Source: Streptomyces sindenensis (GTDB lineage: Bacteria; Actinomycetota; Actinomycetes; Streptomycetales; Streptomycetaceae). Taken from it: DNA of 35,111 nucleotides. Below are positions 30,103 to 35,111 of this stretch, in pieces. Every line of letters begins with the position of its first letter. The first letter of the stretch is position 1. A program made the position numbers and the translations under genes. Location: contig NZ_BMSG01000049.1 of the NCBI RefSeq assembly GCF_014649035.1, positions 1-35,111 on the forward strand. Reading direction: 5' to 3'. Under the pieces are notes generated by a model. The model was not told the origin of the DNA and did no database searches. It was given only the letters and a program-made list of their open reading frames with translations.

Positions 30103-31046
30103 CCCGTCACGTCGGCCGGGAGACCCGGCTCCTGGACCTCGGTCAGATAGCGCCAGGCGTCGGGCCGGTCCCCGTCCACATCGGTGAAGCCGTACACCTG
30201 GGCGAGCTGCCCGCTGGAGAGCGACCTGCCGTTCCACCGGGCCACGTCGGGATCACCGGCGAGGGCGGCCACGGCACGGCCGACGTACGCGGGTGACTCG
30301 GAGATCGCGAAGTGGGGAGCGTGCGCGACGGCGTCCCGCCAGGTGGCCTCGGTCACCCCGTGGGCCTGGAGCATGGCCTCCGACCGGAGCCACCCGGGGG
30401 TGAGCGCCACGGCCGTCGCGCCGTGCGGTGCCAGTTCATGGCCGAGGGCGAAGGCCATCCGGTGCACCGCGGCCTTCGCCAGGTCGTAGAAGAACGAGAC
30501 GCGGTAGTGGGACGCGTTGTACTCGTCCGTCCCGTCGGTCATCTCGACGACCAGCCCGCCCGGTGTCTCGATCAGCAGCGGCAGCGCGAAGTGACTGGTG
30601 ATCGCGTGAGTGTCGACGGCCAGCCGCAGGGTGTGCAGTCCGGTGTCGAGGGACGACTCCCACACCGGCTTGTCCCACTCGATCTCCGCCCCCCAGATGT
30701 CGTTCACCAGGAGGTGCAGGGCTCCCTGCTCGCTCGCGATCCGGGCCACGAGCGCCCTGACCCGGTCGGGGACCAGATGGTCGACCTGGACGGCGATCCC
30801 CCGCCCGCCCGCCGCGTCGACCAGGGCCGCGGTCTCCTCGATCGTCTCGGGCCGGTCCATCTCGGAGCGCTCGGAACCGCTGGTCCGGCCGGTCACGTAC
30901 ACGGTCGCCCCGGCGGCTCCGAGCTGGACGGCGATGCCTCTCCCGGCCCCGCGGGTCCCTCCGGCGACGAGCGCCACACGCCCGGCCAGGTCGGGCCCAG
31001 GATGTTGCCCGCCGCGGAGGGTTCCGGGTTCCGTGGATGCTCCCAT
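30093..31046 (-). CDS. SDR-family oxidoreductase, DHRS1-like
   Basis: This 317-residue short-chain dehydrogenase has the cofactor motif GGTRGAGRG (about 30-38) and TGRTSGSER, which suggests NADP(H). It departs from the classical pattern. The NNAG position reads LVNDIWG, and the residue 13 before the active-site Tyr is Asp rather than Ser (TDGTDEYNASHYRVSFFYDLAK). These features recur in related actinobacterial proteins as I remember them, so this is a subfamily trait and not decay. Substrate unknown. On the reverse strand TATATT ends 8 nt before ATG 31046, giving a near-leaderless start. The gene stops inside the end of the AI-2E gene. Confidence 0.82.
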   Translation of the reverse strand: MGASTEPGTLRGGQHPGPDLAGRVALVAGGTRGAGRGIAVQLGAAGATVYVTGRTSGSERSEMDRPETIEETAALVDAAGGRGIAVQVDHLVPDRVRALVARIASEQGALHLLVNDIWGAEIEWDKPVWESSLDTGLHTLRLAVDTHAITSHFALPLLIETPGGLVVEMTDGTDEYNASHYRVSFFYDLAKAAVHRMAFALGHELAPHGATAVALTPGWLRSEAMLQAHGVTEATWRDAVAHAPHFAISESPAYVGRAVAALAGDPDVARWNGRSLSSGQLAQVYGFTDVDGDRPDAWRYLTEVQEPGLPADVTGYR

Positions 31047-31071
31047 ACCGACCGAATATAGGGCGATACGC

Positions 31072-31218
31072 TCAGGTGTGCAGGCGGTCGGTGAACCGTC
31101 CGACGCTCTGCCGGAGGGCGGAATCTTGGGGGTGCCTCAGCAGCAGCCCCGGCAGACGGCGACGGTGGGCTGTGCCGCCCCCTGTGGTGGGGGCGGCACG
31201 GCGGGTGCGTTTGCTCAC
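31072..31218 (-). CDS. Possible small basic protein coupled to the metal ATPase gene
   Basis: A 48-codon frame starts at GTG 31218, overlapping the ATPase stop codon as GTGA, the usual geometry of translational coupling. The product is Arg-rich (MSKRTRRAAPTTGGG, ending RFTDRLHT) and about 80% of third positions are G or C. It ends 25 nt before the SDR start. Against it, a strong terminator-like hairpin (31172-31199) lies inside the frame and no family is recognised. Confidence 0.3.
   Translation of the reverse strand: MSKRTRRAAPTTGGGTAHRRRLPGLLLRHPQDSALRQSVGRFTDRLHT
31172..31199 (-). terminator. Terminator after the P1B-4 ATPase gene
   Basis: An 11-bp perfect stem (31172-31182 with 31189-31199) with a 6-nt loop lies 16 nt beyond the ATPase stop. 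There is no T run. Confidence 0.55.
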
Positions 31219-33191
31219 GCGGTGTCCTGGGTGAGGCGGGGCCAGGCGGCTTCGCGCAGGAGACGCAGGCCGTTGAGGCCGACGATGACGGTGGAGCCTT
31301 CGTGGCCGGCGACTCCGAGCGGGAGGGGGAGGTTTCCGGTCAGGTCCCAGGCGACCAGGACGGTGATGAAGGCTCCGGCAATGATCAGGTTCTGGACGAC
31401 GAGGCGGCGTGCGGTGCGGGAGAGCTGAACGACGGAGGGGATGGTGGCCAGTTCGTCGCGGACCACGACCGCGTCGGCGGTCTCCAGCGCGAGGTCGGAG
31501 CCTGCCTTGCCCATCGCGATCCCGGAGTGCGCGGCGGCCAGGGCGGGGGCGTCGTTGACGCCGTCACCGACGACCAGCACCTTGCGGCCCTGAGCTTCCC
31601 ATTCCTTGACGGCGGCGACCTTGTCCTGGGGCAGCAGACCGGCGCGGACCTCGGTGATGCCGACCTCGGCGGCCAGACGGCGGGCGGCGCGCTCGTTGTC
31701 ACCGGTGAGCAGGACGGGCGCGCGGCCGGTCAGGCGGGTGAGGGCGGCGACAGTGGCCGCCGCGTCCGGCCGCAGCCGGTCAGCGACCCCCAGCACGCCC
31801 ACCGGAACGCCGTCGCGGACGACGACGACCGCGGTACGTCCGGCCTCCTCCAGCTCGGCCACCACCTCCTGGTGCTGCTCGCCGGTGTCGGGGGCCGGGA
31901 GGCGGGCGGGTGCGCCGACGGTGACGGTGTGGCCGTTGATGGTGGCGGTGACGCCTTGACCGGGGGTGGAGGTGAAGTCGTCGGCGTCGGCCAGGGCGAG
32001 GTTCCGCTCGCGGGCGGCGGTGACGACGGCACGGGCGAGCGGGTGTTCGCTGGGGTGTTCGGCGGAGGCGGCCAGGGCCAGCAGAGCGGTGTCGTCCAGG
32101 TCGCTGCCGGGCAGCGGGCGCAGGTTCGTGACGTAGGGGACGCCTTCGGTGAGGGTGCCGGTCTTGTCCAGGGCGACGGTGTCGATCTGGCCTAGGCGTT
32201 CCATCACGACGGCGGACTTCGCCAGCACGCCCCGGCGTCCGGCGTTGGCGATGGCGGACAGCAGCGGCGGCATCGTGGAAAGCACCACGGCGCACGGCGA
32301 GGCCACGATCATGAACGTCATCGCCCGCAGCAGCGCCGAATCGAGCGTGTCACCGAGGGCGAGCGGGATGCCGAAGACGGCGAGGGTCGCGACGACCATG
32401 CCGATCGAGTACCGCTGCTCGATCTTCTCGATGAACAGCTGGGTGGGGGCCTTGGTCTCGGAGGCTTCCTCGACCATCTTCACGATCCGGGCGATCACCG
32501 AGTCCGACGGGTCCCGCTCCACCCGCACCCGCAGGGCCCCGGTGCCGTTGACCGTACCGGCGAACACCTCGTCCCCCGCCTGCTTGGCGACCGGCAGCGG
32601 CTCGCCCGTGATGGTGGCCTGGTCGACGTCACCGGCCCCGTCGATCACCTGCCCGTCCGCGCCGACCCGCTCTCCGGGCCGGACCAGGATGGTGTCCCCG
32701 ACCGCCAGGCGTCCGGTGTCCACCGTCTCCTCGGTGCCGTCCGGCAGGAGCCGGGTCGCCGTGGTGGGGGCGAGGTCGAGCAGGCCGCGCACGGAGTCTG
32801 CGGTCCGGGCGGTGGCGACGGCTTCCAGGGCGCCGGAGGTGGCGAAGATGACGATCAGCAGTGCACCGTCGAGGATCTGGCCGATCGCGGCGGCCCCGAG
32901 CGCGGCCACCACCATCAACAGGTCCACGTCCAGCGTCTTGTCCTTCAGGGCCTTCAGCCCTTCCCACCCTGGCTCCCACCCGCCGGTGACGTACGTGGCG
33001 GCGAACAGCGTCCCCCACAGCCAGCCGGGACCGTCCAGCAGGTGGACGGGGAGGGCGAGCAGGAACAGCAACAGGGAAGCGAGCGCCCACCGGGCCTCCG
33101 GCAGCGCCAGCAGACGGGTACGGCGGCGGGGAGGGGCCGGGCGGGGGCCGCCGGCGGGCGGCGCGGACCGCTGGTCCAGGACAGAAGACAT
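31215..33191 (-). CDS. P1B-4-type heavy metal exporting ATPase (Ni/Co class, NmtA/CtpJ-like)
   Basis: This 658-residue metal-transporting P-type ATPase belongs to the P1B-4 subgroup by two signatures: SPC in the metal-binding membrane helix (IVASPCAVVLS) and HEGST near the last helix (GVAGHEGSTVIVGLNG). The actuator TGE (ATITGEPLPV), phosphorylation site DKTGTLTEG, HP motif SEHPLARA, TGDN and GDGVNDAPAL are all present. There is no N-terminal CxxC metal domain, as usual for the group, whose members export Co, Ni or Fe. The start ATG 33191 has GAAGGG about 10 nt upstream. The divergent NmtR-type sensor points to nickel/cobalt as inducing metals. The nearest named relatives are mycobacterial CtpJ (NmtA) and CtpD. 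Confidence 0.92.
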   Translation of the reverse strand: MSSVLDQRSAPPAGGPRPAPPRRRTRLLALPEARWALASLLLFLLALPVHLLDGPGWLWGTLFAATYVTGGWEPGWEGLKALKDKTLDVDLLMVVAALGAAAIGQILDGALLIVIFATSGALEAVATARTADSVRGLLDLAPTTATRLLPDGTEETVDTGRLAVGDTILVRPGERVGADGQVIDGAGDVDQATITGEPLPVAKQAGDEVFAGTVNGTGALRVRVERDPSDSVIARIVKMVEEASETKAPTQLFIEKIEQRYSIGMVVATLAVFGIPLALGDTLDSALLRAMTFMIVASPCAVVLSTMPPLLSAIANAGRRGVLAKSAVVMERLGQIDTVALDKTGTLTEGVPYVTNLRPLPGSDLDDTALLALAASAEHPSEHPLARAVVTAARERNLALADADDFTSTPGQGVTATINGHTVTVGAPARLPAPDTGEQHQEVVAELEEAGRTAVVVVRDGVPVGVLGVADRLRPDAAATVAALTRLTGRAPVLLTGDNERAARRLAAEVGITEVRAGLLPQDKVAAVKEWEAQGRKVLVVGDGVNDAPALAAAHSGIAMGKAGSDLALETADAVVVRDELATIPSVVQLSRTARRLVVQNLIIAGAFITVLVAWDLTGNLPLPLGVAGHEGSTVIVGLNGLRLLREAAWPRLTQDTA

Positions 33192-33232
33192 GACAAAACA
33201 ACCCTTCACGGGCGGGACGGGGCGACACCTCC

Positions 33233-33279
33233 ACCGTACAGGAACATATGAACAGGTCTTCACTTGTCGTCGCTATGAT
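33233..33279. promoter_or_regulatory. Divergent nmtR/ATPase promoters with candidate NmtR operator
   Basis: For the ATPase (reverse) TACGGT lies at 33238-33233, with TGAAGA as a possible -35 18 bp upstream. For nmtR (forward) TATGAT at 33274-33279 ends 6 nt before ATG 33286, a leaderless arrangement. Between them an AT-rich imperfect dyad (CATATG at 33245-33250, TGAA/TTCA at 33249-33262) overlaps both core promoters and is the likely repressor site. Confidence 0.5.
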
Positions 33280-33285
33280 GGGGTC

Positions 33286-33672
33286 ATGGGCCACGGACGC
33301 GACATCACCAACAGCGGCAGAACGCGTGAACGTCTCGACGCGGTCGGTACCGCCGACGTCGCCGCCACTCTCCAGGCCCTCGCGACGCCTTCCCGGCTCT
33401 ACATCCTCGCCCGGCTCCAGGAAGGCCCCTGCTCCGTGAGCGACCTGGCCGAAGCCGTCGGCATGGAGAACTCGGCCTGCTCCCACCAGCTCCGCCTGCT
33501 GCGCAACCTCGGCCTGGTCACCGGCGAACGCCAGGGCCGCAGCATCGTCTACTCCCTCTACGACAACCACGTCGCCGAACTCCTCGACCAGGCCCTCTAC
33601 CACGTCGAACACCTGCGTCTCGGGCTGCATGACACCCCCGCCCCCGAAGCCACCGCCACCGCCGGCCCCTGA
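33286..33672 (+). CDS. nmtR: NmtR-type ArsR/SmtB-family Ni/Co-sensing repressor
   Basis: This 128-residue winged-helix repressor is closely similar to M. tuberculosis NmtR as I recall it. The N-terminus MGHG supplies the unusual Gly2-His3 metal ligands. The alpha-5 region SLYDNHVAELLDQALYHVEHLRLGLHD keeps the Asp, His, His and His ligands of the Ni/Co site. The DNA-reading helix is MENSACSHQLRLLRNLGLV and the wing is GRSIVYSLYD. Metal binding should release DNA and de-repress the divergent ATPase gene. ATG 33286 is chosen because MGHG is the metal site and a leaderless-type -10 precedes it; the frame is open upstream but lies inside the ATPase gene. Confidence 0.92.
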   Translation: MGHGRDITNSGRTRERLDAVGTADVAATLQALATPSRLYILARLQEGPCSVSDLAEAVGMENSACSHQLRLLRNLGLVTGERQGRSIVYSLYDNHVAELLDQALYHVEHLRLGLHDTPAPEATATAGP

Positions 33673-33742
33673 CGAGGGCGCCTGTATCCACCGGTGGATC
33701 GCTCCATCCGCCCCGCATCCCCGCTGCGGCCTCCCGGGGTCG

Positions 33743-33779
33743 GTGCCGTCGGCGCCCGTGCGGCGCGACCGCACGGCAC
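33743..33779 (+). terminator. Possible terminator after nmtR
   Basis: Nested inverted repeats GTGCCGT/ACGGCAC (33743-33749, 33773-33779) and CGTGCGG/CCGCACG (33757-33763, 33769-33775) can fold as alternative hairpins about 75 nt past nmtR. A separate perfect 14-bp palindrome, ATCCACCGGTGGAT, lies at 33686-33699. The remaining sequence to 33915 shows no gene. Confidence 0.35.
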
Positions 33780-33917
33780 GCACCATCACGACAGGTCGAC
33801 AGGCCGATGTCCGGCCACCCGGCCGGCGCGATCAACCTTCGGTGACGCGGCCGCGCATTCGCTCACAGTGCATGGGCGCGGGCTCGATCCTGATGGCGCG
33901 GAACGGACTCGTCGTCC

Positions 33918-34222
33918 TGTGACACCGAACCTTGAGCGATTGCCATTGAAGTTTGATCGCCTGTCGTTGAGAGGGAGATGGACGAGCGATGAACTGGAAA
34001 GCGGGGATGGGCGCGGAGGATCTCAGGATCACGCCGACGAAACGGCCGTCCGGTGAAGGCATCCGCGACCTGATCGTGGAGCTTCTGGAGTCGCATTCTC
34101 TGGTCAGCGGCGTCGCCCCGATCCACGAGAACCGGGGTGAATCGGTGGACTCGACTTCGAAGTCTGGGTTGATCCTGCCTAGGCCAAAGTTCGTTCGCAA
34201 ACGGACAAGGTTCGGTGGCACA
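33918..34222. mobile_element. 305-bp MITE-like element with IS21-style terminal inverted repeats
   Basis: The left end (33918-33955) and right end (34185-34222) form a 38-bp imperfect inverted repeat with 30 matches. The outer part is nearly identical (TGTGACACCGAACCTTG versus TGTGCCACCGAACCTTG), and a second internal block GAA-TTTG is shared. Ends in TG...CA carrying two related subrepeats about 21 bp apart are typical of the IS21 family. No transposase or IstB gene lies inside. No target duplication is evident in the flanks. Family assignment is inference from end structure. Confidence 0.55.
33989..34184 (+). pseudogene. Short coding-like remnant inside the element
   Basis: From ATG 33989, with GAGGGAG 11 nt upstream, about 55 codons look coding (GC-rich third positions, MNWKAGMGAEDLRITPTKRP, then IRDLIVELLESHSLVSGVAPI). 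The frame then runs through the right inverted repeat and into the RRF-like gene in another phase, losing coding character, so a genuine intact gene is doubtful. A four-codon frame (ATG 33978 to TGA 33990-33992) overlaps its start. No family recognised. Confidence 0.25.
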
Positions 34223-34388
34223 GGAGTGCAGTCGCAGGTGACCCGTATCCGTGCGCGGCTCGCGGCCGTAGAGGCCGTCGGGACTGCGGCGTACCCCGTT
34301 CGAGGTAATGGTTTTCGCTCCGGGGTTATGCGCTTCTGCCGTGGGCAGCCAGAGGCTTCGAGCCGGATTGAGCGGAAAGGACATGCCG

Positions 34389-34910
34389 ATGCCCACCCTG
34401 GAAGATGCCAAGAAGGATTTCGCGGCGAAGCTGGAGACGATCTCCGGGGCCCTGCGCTCCGACTTGCAGAAGATCTCCGACGGCCGGGCGCGGCCGGGGC
34501 TGCTGGAGGGCCTCGGGGTGGAGACGGGCGGCACGTCGACGCCTCTGGGACAGCTCGCGTCGATCACCCTCGCCGGGACGACCGCGCTCTGGGTCAAGCC
34601 CTGGGACCCCAGTCACGCCGACGCGATCCACCAGGTCATCCGTAGCGCGCAGTTCAACCCGACGCCGGAAGGGGGCGGCGGCAGCGTACGCGTTCCTGTG
34701 CCTCCGCTGACGAGCGACCAGCGCAAGCAAGCGCAAAAAGAGGCGTCCGGGCGTGGCGAGGAAGCGCACGTCCAGGTACGTACGGCACTGCGGGAAGCCC
34801 TGGAAGCCGCCAGCGGCGAGGAAGCGACGGAACTGCGGTCCCTCGCCGAACAGTGCACTGAGCAGATCAACAAGATCGTCGCCGACAAGGAAAAGACCCT
34901 CCACCACTGA
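34389..34910 (+). CDS. Divergent ribosome recycling factor paralogue
   Basis: This 173-residue protein is alignable end to end with ribosome recycling factor (about 185 residues). Shared blocks are KISDGRARPGLLEGLGVE (family: IRTGRAsPslLdgi.VE), TSTPLGQLASIT (TPTPLxQLAs.t), VRVPVPPLTSDQRKQ (IRvplPPLTeeRRk) and GEEAHVQVR (gEqarVavR), with a terminal helix ending ADKEKTL. Differences are marked. YYG in domain II is TGG (residues 46-48). Arg131 is kept (E. coli Arg129), but the position of the critical Arg132 is Leu134. The C-terminal helical insert is shortened. ATG 34389 is set by GGAAAGGA (34374-34381); ATG 34383 is too close. The housekeeping frr of Streptomyces lies elsewhere, near tsf-pyrH, so this is probably a second copy. 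Role unknown. Confidence 0.85.
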   Translation: MPTLEDAKKDFAAKLETISGALRSDLQKISDGRARPGLLEGLGVETGGTSTPLGQLASITLAGTTALWVKPWDPSHADAIHQVIRSAQFNPTPEGGGGSVRVPVPPLTSDQRKQAQKEASGRGEEAHVQVRTALREALEAASGEEATELRSLAEQCTEQINKIVADKEKTLHH

Positions 34911-34940
34911 GAGGCCCGGACCCGGGACCGCGATCGACGC

Positions 34941-34999
34941 GACCGAGCCCGTCCAGGAGTGTCGCCGGATGTATTCCAGGCGCTCCTCCGGGCTCGGTC
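34941..34999 (+). terminator. Long hairpin terminator after the RRF-like gene
   Basis: An 11-bp perfect stem (GACCGAGCCCG 34941-34951 with its complement 34989-34999) is extended by an inner AGGAG/CTCCT pairing (34954-34958 with 34983-34987) and followed by TTCT. It starts 31 nt after the stop codon. Confidence 0.65.
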
Positions 35000-35014
35000 T
35001 TCTGTAGTCCTATC

Positions 35015-35052
35015 TCAAAGTTCGGTGAGATCTCCCAAGGTTCAGTGAGACA
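35015..35052. repeat. Third IS21-like end sequence
   Basis: Two tandem 20-bp repeats, CAAAGTTCGGTGAGA (from 35016) and CAAGGTTCAGTGAGA (from 35036), copy the two-block structure of the right end at 34185-34222 in the same orientation and terminate in CA at 35052. Read backwards it begins TGTCTCACTGAACCTTG, matching 14 of the first 17 bases of the left end at 33918. Sequence from 35053 to the window end holds a CTTCGCGAAG palindrome (35077-35086) and no gene. Confidence 0.5.
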
Positions 35053-35111
35053 GTGAGGTTTTCTCAGCGAAATGATCTTCGCGAAGCGGGCTGAACCATG
35101 TTGATCGGGTC

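Noticed and set aside
33518..33835. 105-codon reverse frame after nmtR
   Set aside because: Arg/Gly-rich shadow overlapping the nmtR 3' end antisense; no motif or ribosome site.
33906..35060. Target-site duplication around the IS21-like ends
   Set aside because: Bases before 33918 do not match those after 34222 or 35052, so no recent simple insertion can be claimed.

Overview
This window is high-GC actinobacterial chromosome, almost certainly from Streptomyces. Third codon positions are GC-saturated, many genes look leaderless, and most gene products match families I know from the Streptomyces coelicolor core chromosome. From memory, the order osaC-osaA-osaB-ftsK-rimO-pgsA-cinA-clgR-dps corresponds to the SCO5747-SCO5756 neighbourhood, a little upstream of recA; I could not check this by search.

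Layout. (1) 1-340: an incoming terminator, a promoter, tRNA-Thr(GGU) and a bidirectional terminator. (2) 365-9777: the osmoadaptation locus. OsaC (ATPase/PAS/GAF/PP2C, reverse strand) is divergent from OsaA (a hybrid histidine kinase with twelve HAMP units) and the orphan-type receiver OsaB. (3) 9945-17400: FtsK/SpoIIIE DNA translocase, a RodZ-like HTH membrane protein, then a tightly overlapping rimO-pgsA-cinA operon followed by the Clp regulator clgR. (4) 17500-18770: stress proteins Dps and CsbD and a small membrane protein. (5) 18716-25318, reverse strand: an SDR, a Nei-type DNA glycosylase and the long helicase Lhr, with a short tandem repeat between nei and lhr. (6) 25412-30102: an AraC-type regulator next to azlCD, a toroid-fold hypothetical protein, a DUF3046 protein and an AI-2E-type permease. 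(7) 30093-33672: an SDR, a P1B-4 metal-export ATPase and its divergent NmtR-type Ni/Co sensor. (8) 33673-35111: an accessory stretch with transposon-like ends and a divergent second ribosome recycling factor.

How the genes work together. The left and middle parts combine envelope/chromosome maintenance (FtsK, PgsA) with stress control. OsaABC responds to osmotic stress and, in S. coelicolor, tunes sigma-B. Dps and CsbD are typical general-stress products, and the dps leader carries a sigma-B-like element. ClgR links to Clp proteolysis and keeps the C-terminal Ala-Ala through which it is itself degraded. The nei-lhr pair and the nearby repair context suggest DNA-damage tolerance.

The part most likely to be new is the right end. 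A 173-residue paralogue of ribosome recycling factor (34389-34910) keeps the two-domain RRF layout but has Leu where the family has its critical Arg132, and Thr-Gly where the hinge-side Tyr-Tyr lies. It sits between IS21-like 38-bp end sequences at 33918, 34222 and 35052, with no transposase in view. It may be a passenger gene of a non-autonomous element, or a recycling/rescue factor acquired by transfer. Its function is unknown.
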